From: Thunnus maccoyii | Lineage: Eukaryota; Chordata; Actinopteri; Scombriformes; Scombridae | Length of the DNA stretch: 64,000 nucleotides | Direction of reading: 5' to 3' | NCBI RefSeq assembly: GCF_910596095.1 | Contig: NC_056550.1 | Coordinates: forward strand, 11,654,501-11,718,500 | Part shown: in pieces, positions 39,956 through 51,900 of the stretch | How positions within the stretch are numbered: the first letter of the stretch is position 1 | Layout of the letters: each line of letters starts with the position of its first letter | The notes under the pieces: generated by a model | Told to the model about the DNA's origin: nothing | The model's input: the letters and a program-made list of their open reading frames with translations, nothing else | The model's database searches: none | Translations under genes and position numbers: made by a program

Positions 39956-41552
39956 TATTATGACATAATGTGAAACAAGGAAACACAACATTGTCTGAAG
40001 GAATGTGTATTTCTGTGTTGTAGCTTTTGAGCTTGCAGCAACCATTACTTTCATATTCTGACATTGAGCAATTATATGGTTAAACTATGAATTCTCAAAA
40101 AAGATGTTCTAAATAAGTCATTTCATGTTTCATATTGAGTAAAACATAAAGACTCTGTATAAAGAAGCAAAAATATGTTTGATTTAAAGTCATTACAAGC
40201 AAGTGGCACTGAAGATGTCAACATATACAATCTGAATCACTCCCCTGCATCTAACAATAGCAGGTGGAGGTAAATCATCATCATTACCATCATCATGGAA
40301 AGCTGTGCAGGGCACAACAACATGTTATATAAATACATTTTTACACTGGAAGCACCACCAAATTCTACAAAGAGGTCAAATCTAGTTTTAAGAGTGATAA
40401 TTTGATTTTGGCTCAACAATTCACATTTCAGACAAATCCTATTCTCAAGTTTTGTGCTTAACTTGAGACTGTTCAGCCTCATATTTCATTGTTCTGCTCC
40501 ACAGTGGTTTTAAACAGAGGTAGGAGGATTACTTAACGATTTCAGTTACGCAGATTTACTCAAAGTAGAATAATTACACTTGAGGACATACTGTAGTTCA
40601 AGTGAATGATTAACTTAGTTTCTTTATTAAATTGCTTTTCAATATTCATAAAAACAACACTACTACATAAAAATAGGATTGCAATCTCTTGAAAAATGTG
40701 TATTTTTTTTCTCTGTGGCAATATTGTTGATGAGAAACACTTCATCAGTCTGCTGGATCATGGTTGGTGAGCTGAGTGCAGGTTGTGTGTAACAGTTTGT
40801 ATGTACAATAGAAGCTGTTCATGATCATCATACAGCAGAGCAGTTACAGATGGTGAAAGTCAGTTCTTACATTTTTACAGAATAGGCAATAAAGATTTGT
40901 TAAATAAAATTAGATTACACTGTGTCTATGTTGATTGGTAGCACTTCGATCTAACATTAAGTCAATTTTAACATAAAATCTGTTTAGACTCTCTCTAGCT
41001 ATTTAGACTACTGTGCAAGATTTTGGGATAGAAGCCAGAATGCCTAATATATAAACAAGCACACCAGATTTTAGCCATTTGTCAGAAGGACCTTGACATA
41101 TTAGATGATTGTAAAATACATTCTGATGTCACATCTGCTTTGATCCACAAGCAATTCAAATATTTTAGTTGGAAATCAGGCACTGACATTTTCAACATCT
41201 GCCATGCATATTTCCACACTGCAGGTCAATGTTTTACACATATTGCATCCACTGCAGGGGACAGAAGGACAAATGATTATTATACACGTTTCATCCTGAG
41301 ACCAAAAACCTGTTCAATGAAAGATGTAACAACATATACTTGCTAATGTAGCGTGAATTATAAAATCTCAGTGACATTTGTTTCAACAAAAAATTTCATT
41401 GTAAGTGCACTTGCTGAGGTAAATTATTTGGCAGGAACTCTAAATCTTTTTCATTCGCTGTGGTCACATTGTCAGAGGAGACAGAGCTTTTGAGCAGCAG
41501 CAGGAGAAGAGGTAGTATTACTGATTCTCACTGCGTTCGACTCTCGGCGTCT

Positions 41553-43716
41553 TTACACCTCACAGGTGATGCTCTGGTCACAGCAATCCCAGTTTAGGAG
41601 CTCTTTTCCCTGAAACCACAGCTGGATTTCCCTCTGAGCGCCCTCCAATGAATCGCTGGCATGGACCACGTTCCTTTAAATGACCAAAGCACATCATGAT
41701 TTTACCTCCAAGACAGAAAAAACACATGTAAAAGGTGCATATCAAAAAAGTTTATTGCTCAATCCTAAAACTTACTGTGGACATAATGAGATCAAATGAC
41801 ACCAGGTTACCTGCTGACATGAAAGCTGAAATCTCCTCTGACTGTGCCTGCCTGGGCCTCAGCTGGGTTGGTATGCCCCACCATCACACGTGATGTCTGG
41901 ACTACATTGTGCCCTTCCCACACCTAAACAAGAATAAAACAACACACATATGAAAACAAGCTATTCAAGACTTGAAGATATTTGTAGCAGCTTTACACCC
42001 CAAACACTGTGTATTAGGTTTAAATCAGTAGCAGTCATTTTATAAAACACAAATGTCAATATGGGACCAGTGAGAAAGGTGATGAAAATCACATAGAAAC
42101 CATTATAAATCAATATATGCACATTATGACTAGTATTTGTTATATTTTCAAAGACAATAATTACATAAAGGTGATTTTTGCAAGAAAAATATAACTGTAA
42201 TTCACTCATATTCAATAAAATCAGCTCATGGTGTGTGTAGGAGACAGCAGACATTGCTGATGCATGTGCCAGTCAGTGTAAAATAATGCAAAAGTAGAAA
42301 TGATGAAAGTGAAGAGGCCTCACCATGACAACCACAGGACCTGAGGTCATGTAATGCAGCAGACTGGGATAGAAGGGCTTCTTCCTCAGTGCACAGTAGT
42401 GCTGAGACAGGAGATCCTCAGACACCTCCGCAACAGAGACAGCCACAGTTCAAATTAAACAAACAGAAAACTTGCACATTACAAACATAGCCAAACACAT
42501 GATTTCTGACTTCTGTACCTGCAACATTTTCAGGCCAACCAGCTTGAAGCCCCGCTGCTCAAAACGCCGAATGATTTGTCCAACAAGACGACGTTGAACT
42601 CCATCTGGCTTTACAGCTACAAGAGTCTGCTCCCTAACATCTGGAACACCTGGCGGTACAGACAGAAAAGATGCTGATGTTAACCATCATCCTCGCGTGC
42701 TGCCATATTAGTGACATTCAGGGAAGAGGACAAAAATTGACCCAAATTCAGCCACAGTACTACAAGGGAACACGCCTCCACTACACACACATAGAGCTCT
42801 GCTGATGTCAAACACAAACTATCTCTGTGAGCAGAACGAAACTAAACACATCAGATATTATATGTATTTGGTGTTAGTTGTAGTTTGGCAGCTGTGAACA
42901 CAGCTGGCCGCTGTGAACACTCCAGGCACGAGCTAATGAATGACTGCATGCGATCAATTAAATACACACGTGACCCAACACGAGAGAACGTCACTCTACT
43001 GGTATTTCACATTAAGACTTTCTGTGCCAGTAAAGTCCAGCGAATCGTTAACGGGCTGGATGGAAGTTCAGTTTGAAGAAAAAGGTTCTGGTGTCGTACT
43101 GGACGGTTTCTATGCGTTGGCCATTACGCACGGGTGTGCGCAGATTTTGGCAGATTACGCACGCCGCAGGTCACCTTTTCTCCAGCATCGCTGATACCCA
43201 CATACACAGTCATCATCATCATCACTATCTTCTGTGCCTCTAACCTAGTTCCAGTTCATGACCTCTTGAGTTTGGCAAGCAAATTTGTTTTCGAAATGGC
43301 CCCGTTAAAGTTGGAACAAATAAACGGTGCGCCTCGGAGGTAAAGTCGCCTAGACTTTGTGCAAATCATGTTAAACACATTAAATCTAAAGGAATATATT
43401 GTATTTCATCACCACATATTAAAAAGAGACAGTTTTCTTATGTCCTGGAAGAGTGCCATCTAGTTCTTCCACTCGAGTTTTCTTAAATGAGAACAAGTTG
43501 TTTGAAAGTGGTTGAAGGACTAAATGAAATGTACAAAAACAAAAATCGATTAAATAAATTCTCTATAAGTCACTTACTTGATTTGCTCCTGTGCGCAGAA
43601 GCTCTGTGTCCTTTCAGCAGCGCGGTGGGAAACCCAAACAACAAACCTTTGGTGGTTTCTTGATTCCCTAAAGAAATCTGCTGGAGGATTCTCTTAAAAG
43701 CGCACCGCTGCAACAT
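41553..43716 (-). CDS. nme4: Nucleoside diphosphate kinase, mitochondrial type (NME4)
   Basis: The enzyme transfers the gamma-phosphate between NTPs and NDPs through a phospho-histidine. Five exons: 43578-43716, 42519-42649, 42324-42425, 41811-41923, 41553-41673; in frame, 201 aa. Family signatures: [16 protein letters not shown] (Lys60), [50 protein letters not shown] with catalytic His166. The match is closest to NME4 ([18 protein letters not shown]). The first ~47 residues ([19 protein letters not shown]...) are rich in basic and hydroxyl residues with no acidic residue until Glu20, fitting a mitochondrial presequence. The first in-frame ATG is 43716; the frame is open upstream but only with a TTG. 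Exon 3 has a weak polypyrimidine tract. It is convergent with eps8l1 and in tandem with xpo6. Confidence 0.93.
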
Positions 43717-43860
43717 GACCGTGTTTTGACGTGTGTTCAGTTCTGTCAGACACCACAGACAGAAGTCAACCCTTCTCAATCAAAACTCACGAGTCATCCC
43801 CCTCTCTGTCCCCCCGCACCGACTGTCTGAAACATGTTTAACTCCAGTGATGCCAGAGGT
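43717..43860 (-). promoter_or_regulatory. Probable nme4 promoter / 5' UTR
   Basis: This is the region directly upstream of the nme4 ATG. It has C-rich tracts (plus-strand CCCCCTCTCTGTCCCCCCGC near 43798-43818) and no obvious TATA box. Promoter role is inferred from position only. Confidence 0.3.
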
Positions 43861-45915
43861 GTGTCTACTATTTCTCTTCTACTATTTGCTCCAACATTCA
43901 CACTGAATTCAGAAATGTTTCATTTACAAGCCTTTCTGGTTTATTTGTTGGATTTCTTTGAATAAACTTTTCCCAGAATCTCGTGGAGCATATTTCTATC
44001 TTCACTTTTCATTTTACTGCAGCCAGTAACAGTGGACTGGTGACTGTGAGTTTAAGAGCCAAACATGGATCCTGGAACTCAGTTCCTACAACTAGAGCCT
44101 TGAGATCATGATTTGAGTTTTACAGCATTTAAGGCGAATGTTAACCACACTAAAATGACTAATAATGGCACAAGAACATTAGAAAGAAAAAGAAAAAAGA
44201 GGAAAGGAGGAAAAAGTTAAATAATGCAGATGCCAAGATACGAGGACTTTGTACCTTTTGGATCTTTTTTAGATTCAGAACTGCTGGATCCTTCACTTCT
44301 CATTATGTAACTCAACAGCGTTTTGTTCATTAATTTTCCATGATAATTAAACTCTATAGTGGCAGTTTGTAAAGCAGACTCATATTTTTGTCAAAGAATA
44401 CATCGTACAGTTGAAGAAGGTTGAGTGAGTAGTATTCCCTGTGATGAATAAATTGATTTGGAGGTGTAAAATTGGTGGAATTCCCTTTAAAAGCACATAA
44501 ATCTCTGGAAATGTTAGTGATTTCATTACCTTTTAGGTTCATTTTCAATGCAAAGTTCAATCAGCACTAAATGGAAACATAACATCTTACAATTATAATT
44601 ATATACATACTTAAAAAACATCACTAGATATTTAGCAGCAAGATGAAATTTTGAGAGTTCTAGTGAAAATAAGTCCATCAATAAATCCAATGAGTTCTGT
44701 TCCTGTTGCAGCCCTGTAAGACTTAGTGAGTGACACAACCTTCCAGCCCGTTTTCTAATATCAAGCAATGACACAAACCTCAATGTGAAGCTAACAGCAT
44801 AACTGAATAAGCATTTGCCTTCAGTATTTACACAGCAGCCATCTCCATTCAGTCTTGGTGATGCTTCAACATCTCAATATCTGAAATCCTGGACAGATGG
44901 ACAGCATCACACACAAATATTAAAGCTGTAACTCTGTACAAGTTCATCCTACAGAAAAGATGATGGAACATCTGGTGTCGAGTTTGTGAAGTTTCACCTT
45001 GTTAATGCTGTGAAGTTCATCCTGTCTTCTGTATGCAGTGTCCTCACACAGCGTGTCACATGTGATATGTCACGTGCCACCTCATCAAGACCTCTGGCTG
45101 TCAATGCTTCATATCTTTCAAAAGGGCATTAGCCATTCTTAAAATTAAAATGAACTCAAGCTTAACCATTGACTCTTTAAAGGCTCAAAATCAACTTTTC
45201 CTATTTGTGTGTGTTCTAAAAGATACAGGGTTGAAAAAAAATCAGCAATTAAAAATGGATTCTAAAAGGATGCCATTGACAGAAAGGTTAAAACAGTGTA
45301 AATATTATTCTCACATACAACACTTTAATAACAAATACAAGAGAAGAGCACAGAAACCGATGAAATTAACCGATACCTGAGTTTTACTAAAAAAGCACTT
45401 TATTAATCAAGCAGGTTTTCTCTTTTTCAGAATGGAATGATATGAAAGATCTTAAGTTGAGAGTCCGTCTCCTTTGGAGATGAAAAAAACTTGAAGGCAA
45501 AATGAATAAAAGCAGACATTTTAAAAACTCAAAATGAGTTGAAAGTGCTCAGTCCCAGCCCAGCTTTGTTGCAGAGGCGTGGGAAAGAAGGCCTGGCTCA
45601 GACTGCTCCAGGTCTGGGCGAAAGCCAACTGCAGACCAGGTTTACATTTCTTGCCAAAATATCATTGGCAACACATAAGGAGGGCGCTGCTTTCAAAAAA
45701 TAATTACGCGCCAACCTTCTACAGTAGAAATCAAAGAGAAATATCAGCAGCATCCTCAACTTCCAATCACTCAACCGTGTGTTTTGATCCTTCCTATTTC
45801 TTTGAATACATGGACCAAAGCTGAATTTGGAGAAGGAGTGTTGGGCAAAGTGGTCAGCACAGGCAGTCCTTGAAGATCAGAGTTGATGTGTAGAGTGGTT
45901 CAAGCAGTCATTGTG
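43861..45915. other. Intergenic, nme4 promoter side to xpo6 3' UTR
   Basis: The right part is probably xpo6 3' UTR, with a poly(A) candidate at 45399-45404. I recognise no further coding exon or repeat family. Confidence 0.6.
45399..45404 (-). terminator. Candidate xpo6 poly(A) signal (AATAAA on minus strand)
   Basis: TTTATT on the plus strand reads AATAAA on the minus strand, about 510 bases downstream of the xpo6 stop codon. The hexamer is common in AT-rich DNA, so use is not proven. Confidence 0.3.
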
Positions 45916-48900
45916 CTATAGCTTGATGGTGCCAGTGGGCAGGCTACTATTACACAGTCTGTAGTAGCGAAGGTCATTCACCAGCCGCTGCACGCTTTGA
46001 GTGAACGAAGGCAGGTCCTAGAGAAAGAAAAGAAAAGTTGGAGAGTTAAATTACAGAAGAGACAGGAGTCGACATTGTTCAGAGTGCAGAGGAGCAGAAA
46101 ACATGTAAATGAGAGATCAAAGCTGTCTGGCCAAATCATGTATGAAACAATCGGTAAACTAATAAAAAATATGCCAAATATGTGCACACAGATGACAACA
46201 TACATCGTCATGGTTACCCATTAGAGAATAGCTCACAAACCCCACATGCTTATGTCAGTTTTGAAGCTGTGACTACAGTTGCGTTGTGCAAATTCCTACT
46301 CTTACACTGCGTTCAATTTCATTCTCACCTGTTCAAGCTTGAAGTTGCGTGCGAGTACAGCTCGTTGGTTGGTGTCCACACCCTGGCAGCCATTGAGGAA
46401 CTCTGGCATGAAAGCCGAGTAGAAGGCATCAAAGTCAACAGAGGCCATGTTGTAAATAGCAAGGGTGATTTCCTCCTGAAGGAGGTCGTGACTTTTGTGG
46501 AGAAGGACCTGCAGCAGCACGTTGATGAAGTGGAAGAGCATCGAGGTCCGGAAAAGCTTCTAGAAACACAATAAAAACAAACAAATAAAACAATTACAAT
46601 GGAGTCAATACATGAGTTGAAAGCACTCAGTGTATCTCTCATCCAGTCACGATGTGTGGATCACAGGACACATGTTGTCTAAATTACAGGTGAATCCTTT
46701 TATCAAGGACATCTAAGAATTTGGTTTAATACTGACAGTGATGTCTGAGATCTTAGAAGCTAAATTTACTGTTGCTTTGATTACAGGGGACAGATCACAC
46801 TTGTGTCTCGTGTGCTTTCCCTCCTCCTGATTACTAGAAAGAGTTTATTTGTCAAAAAGGGATGAAACGGCCAGAAGGAAAGAGATAAAATTGACAAATT
46901 CTACTGCTAAGAAGCTTTCAAGTTTACAGCTGACAGTGATAAATGTTACATCCTCATAAAAATTATAGCTATGGAAAAGAAAGAGAACTGCACTGCAGTT
47001 ACAACCATTGCCTGCAGGTGGCCCATGTGTTAAAATTGCAGACATAAAAGCAGAAGGACTCTGGGATGGCAATGTCGGACTGTCAGAGGTTGATCAGTCC
47101 ACAAACTCAGTCCAAACCTTGACAACTTTTAGATGGTTTTACATAGATTTAGATTTTGTCCAGACATTCATGGTCTTTAGAAAATGAATCATAGAGACTT
47201 TGGTGATTACCTGACTTGTTACCTATTGCCACAAGGAGGTCAGTTTTCACTTATCTGTGAAATATCTCAACATCTACTTGATAAAAAGGCACAACATCTG
47301 TACACACATTCATGGCTTGCAAACGATGTATTCTTATGGCTTTGGTAATACTCTGACTTTTCTTCTAGTGCCACTATTAGTTGACATTTCTTTTCTTGAG
47401 TGAAACTATTAGATGGATTTCCATAGACATTGGTACACACATTCATGTCCCTCTCAGGATGAATTTAATAACTTTGGCAAGCCCCTGACTTTGAAACTCA
47501 CACCATTCATCAGATCAGAAACTAACTGCAAAAATAGTGATGTTCCCATCAGCCTTAGTTTACTTATGAGTTAACAGCTAATTATTGCATAAACTAAGAT
47601 AGTGAATATGGCAAACATTAGACCTGCTTTAACATAATGTTAACAACTCTGCTCTGTGACGTACTTAAGATCTAAACACAAAGACACTGATATAAAAGCT
47701 CAACTTACTCTGTGATACAACTTGTGCTTGCTGTTGAGTGACTCCAAATAGGAGAGATTCTGCTTGAAGATGTGGATGTCTGGCTGCAGGAAGGACTGGC
47801 CAAAAGCCTGTCAAAGACATTTAAGCAGTGAGTCAGTAAATTAAGAAGAGCTATGTTTAACAATAACTTTAATTATTAGCATTGCTTCAATTAGCCAATT
47901 TTACAATTTGATATGACTGCTGATTTTGAGAACACTTCAGTTCTTTATGCTCCACATTAAAAGCTATACTATTGTTACACCGACTGTATAAGTAAACTGA
48001 TATTCTCTTGAAGAACAGAAACTCAAACTAAGACCGAAAGTCTGGATTTCCTTGTTCAATCAAAAGGAATTTGATGAAGTGTAGGTGCATGCAAACACGC
48101 ACCTGCATGGCAGCTGTGAACTGGGCCTCATTTTCCATGGTATCTTCAGTGGCTCCTCTTTGGACACTTGTTAAGACTGAAGTTTTAAAGAAGTACCTCC
48201 AGTTTTGGTGAAGTATTTGGTATAGCAACTCAAACATCTCTGCCTTCACGTCCGGGGAAGGCCGCTATCAAAGACAAAAGGTAAGAGACAAGATACCATC
48301 AGTTATGCAGGAAATGTGATGAAAACAAAAGGCAAAGATATTATTGTTATAAAATAAGATCATTGTTAAGTACCTGAGAATTCTAGTTTTAACATTTGCA
48401 CTGAGATATTTTTGGTAATACTGGCAGCTCACGCCACAACATTCATACTTCACTGTAGGTACTGTACATCTTTTTCAAAAGGGTTTCAGATTTCAAAAGG
48501 GAGAGGTGACACTACATGTCTACAGGCTAATCAATAAAGATGCAAACCAAATCAGGATGGACTCCAGGATGAATATGATAATTCAAGACAGGTGACCAAC
48601 AACTGACCTCTGCCACGACTGGGTAAACCTGCTCCATGCACAGAGAGAGGATGCTAGGTAGGAAGGGCTTGAAAGCTTGACCCGGCTCTTGCACCACCAC
48701 CTGCAGGATTTTCAGGAACTTCTGTACCACTCTACAGCCTGCACTGCCCTCTTGCAAAATACTGGCCGCCAGCTGTTCCCTGAAACACACACAAGTGACA
48801 TTGCATAATTAGCTTTAAGAAAGTTTTTGTGCCTTTTCAATCTTCATTAGATTCACCTAGGCAGGATGTAATATTACTACAAATAATAACTATTGTTAAA

Positions 48901-51900
48901 TAATCTTTTTTTTTAACCTGGTGAACATGCTGAGGAAAGTGTGGATGATTTGTCCTGTGAAGGCAACTCCCATCTGGACTCGCAACGCCTGAAACAGCGT
49001 CAAGAAGAAGGCCAACATCTCATCTGTCACATCTGGAAGGAGAGGTAACAATTAACAGCTAGTCAAATAACCTTTTGTGTCCCAGTTTATTAAATAATTG
49101 TAATGATTATCATTACTCACATTTTGTTAAAACAGCTATGAGATATGTCTACTGAAAGAGAGTATGGTTTTGTACAGAACTTGGAACAGAGTGTATGTGA
49201 CCATTTGACAGTAAAAGCCAATTCATGCTTTCCGCCTCAACGGACAGCTGAAGAGTTGCATGCGGACCGTGGACGCATGCAGTTCCATTCATACTACATT
49301 CGGGGGTCCGTGGACACAGACATGTTCCACATATGCCCTCTAGTAAACAGGGTCACAGCGTGATAACTTTCCAGAGTTGTAAAATCCAGTCTGTGAGTAT
49401 TACAAGCAGCTGTGGTGTGTTTTTCTTATGAGCCATTAAACACAATATTCTTTTACTCCAACTGCACTTGCTAGATTGGATTTCATTGTCTCAATGGCAC
49501 TTTAAACAACATGTCCACACCAACACAGCCCTTTGTATTGTTTTACACAAGGCTGTTTTCAGTCTGAATGCAGCTGCAGAGTTCCTGTATGTTGCTGAAC
49601 AATAAGAAAAAGTCAAAAAAAGGAAAAGAAAAGCGACAGCTTAATAAGAATAGGAATACAGTACACGTATAGCATACAGTAGATGAGACTTTTTGCTTTT
49701 CTAGCACATGCCCAGTTTACATGCATGCCATGCGTATAGTCCGCACGGTCACAAGTCTTGGGCTGCGTGTCTGCAGAGGGGTCTGTTCACACCCTCGTGG
49801 CCGAGCGGATGTGGAAAGCATGAATTGGCCAAGTTCACACAAGATGTTTGCACACTGCCATTAATCAGATTCAGCGTCTTATACTTAAATCTAACTCAGT
49901 TTTTTTTATTATACGTTATCTAACACAATCTAGCTGCGTCTATAAATACCAGTTACTACGGTAGAGGCAGTCAAAAAGCAGGCAAAAGTCAAATGTTAAG
50001 ATAGTATAATGATGTGGATCTGATCTTTTGCAATATGAACTGTTATCATCTTGCATGCACTGATGGGAGACAGGGGACCATTTCTACATGCCAGTACAGT
50101 GCATGCTGGGATAGACCTCAGTCCCTGCCCCCCCTGACAGGATAAGGTAAGTAATGGATGAATTGGACCATCTTTATACTGTGATCACATTTTTAATTCA
50201 AACTAACAAACCTGTAGATGAGACACACTGACCTGGCTGCTGAATAAACACCGGGAAGAGGCTGAGGGAGACTTGGACAGACTCCTGAAGACTCTGGTAG
50301 CAGATCTGACGTGATTTGGTGGATTCCCCAGAAATGCTGTCCACTATGTCTCTGAGCACAGGCAGGGTTTGCTGTATCACTGTTTTCACTAGTAAAACGA
50401 AGGCAGGGAAAGCAATAAGAGCAGGACAAAACGTGAAAAAGCTGATAAATCTGTTATCAACATCAGTATAATTTAAAAAACTAACAAAACCAAAAACAAA
50501 AGAAAGAGAAAGAAATACTGACAGTCACCCAGATCAGGTCGCCGTGGAGTTATGTTCACTGTCCCTCTTAAAATACGATATTCCCGAGTGAGTGCTGCCA
50601 GTAGGCTGGCATGGTTGCTGGAGCGTGTCTGCCACTGCTGCTCACTTTCTGGTAAATTCGGCCACGGGAGCAGCAGCATGTTGGATAAAGCCCTACACAC
50701 CAACATGTGAGCCTGTATGAGCAGGCACATGCACACACAAAGACAAAGAGAGGGTCATTAAATCAAGTATTTCGGACATTTTAAGAACTTGAAACTTCAA
50801 CATTATTTTAAAAACTTCACATACTTTTAATCTTTATGTTTGTGTGGTGTTTTCTTTACAGATTATTTTATGACTAAATGTCAAAAAAGATAAAAACTAT
50901 GATACCTTTAAGGAGGTATGCCTACTTTGCTACTTCTTGGAAGTGAATAAATCTATTAGTTGTTAATTAATTGTTAATACGTGAGCCACGATATGCACAA
51001 TAAAAGCAACAAACATTTACCTCTTGAGGGAGTCTGCGGCTCTGATTCTCTGTAATGAGGTTGAAGATGTTCTGAACAGCTGGCAAAGTGACCAAGAACA
51101 CAGGTCGCACAGTAGAGGTGATGGAAACCATCAGATGGCATGCTGAGAGCAGCAACTTTTCAGGTACCTGGAAATAAAGAGAGAATTTAAGTGCTAGAAA
51201 CAGGAAAGAAAGTCTGCTTTCCTTACCAAGGCTTGTTTCCTAAGGATACGTGAACACATTTCAGTCAGATAATGTTGACTTGTCTTGAATACAGTAATGA
51301 ATGAGTGGCTCATCTGCAATAAAACATTATTAGTTATCAAATACAACATTGCTGACTGACACACCATCAAGAAGTTATAGTGAGAAGCCAGAGTTTTGGT
51401 GGAGACACAGCTACACTCTCCACCCTCTTACTCTTCACACAGACTCAACCCAAAACACCCTTCTCCTCCCACAGTCCTCACACTTATTTTAATTTTTTTA
51501 AATCATGCAATAGTTGGAAAGGAGCTCAAACTGGTTGCAAATCAAGTCTTTAGCTAAGGAATAGTGAATAATGTGCAATGGCTGGACTGTAACTTTGTTC
51601 TTCCATCTATTTTTCCATGAGCAAAACTGGTGTCTCAAAATAATCGACATATTTCTAAGTATATTTGGGCCATTCTCTACCTGATAGAATAGGGTTGAAA
51701 GGAAATGAGGGAAGAGACAGACGGGGGAAATGACATGCAGTAAAACTGCCTGGCTGGACTTGAACTTAGCCGTTCATGGCCAGCGCCTTAACCCCTAGAC
51801 CACCAGCTTGATGCCTGTCTTAGGGCAATCTGAATAAGATCTGCTCTGTGTCTCACCATGTAAAAGAATACTGTCAATAATGCGGAATTATCAAAGCTAA

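Larger units (their letters stand above)
39368..41552. other. Convergent intergenic region between eps8l1 and nme4
   Basis: This is shared 3' UTR and intergenic DNA. It contains the palindrome at 39890-39955 and several poly(A) hexamers, including minus-strand AATAAA at 40623-40628 that could serve nme4. I see no gene. Confidence 0.6.

Noticed and set aside
43570-43779. Longer nme4 N-terminus starting at 43779
   Set aside because: The codon there is TTG; the first ATG in frame is 43716 and gives a good mitochondrial presequence.
51738-51812. Possible tRNA gene on the minus strand
   Set aside because: Box A and B words are present but the cloverleaf is degraded and SINE-type sequence follows; called a SINE instead.
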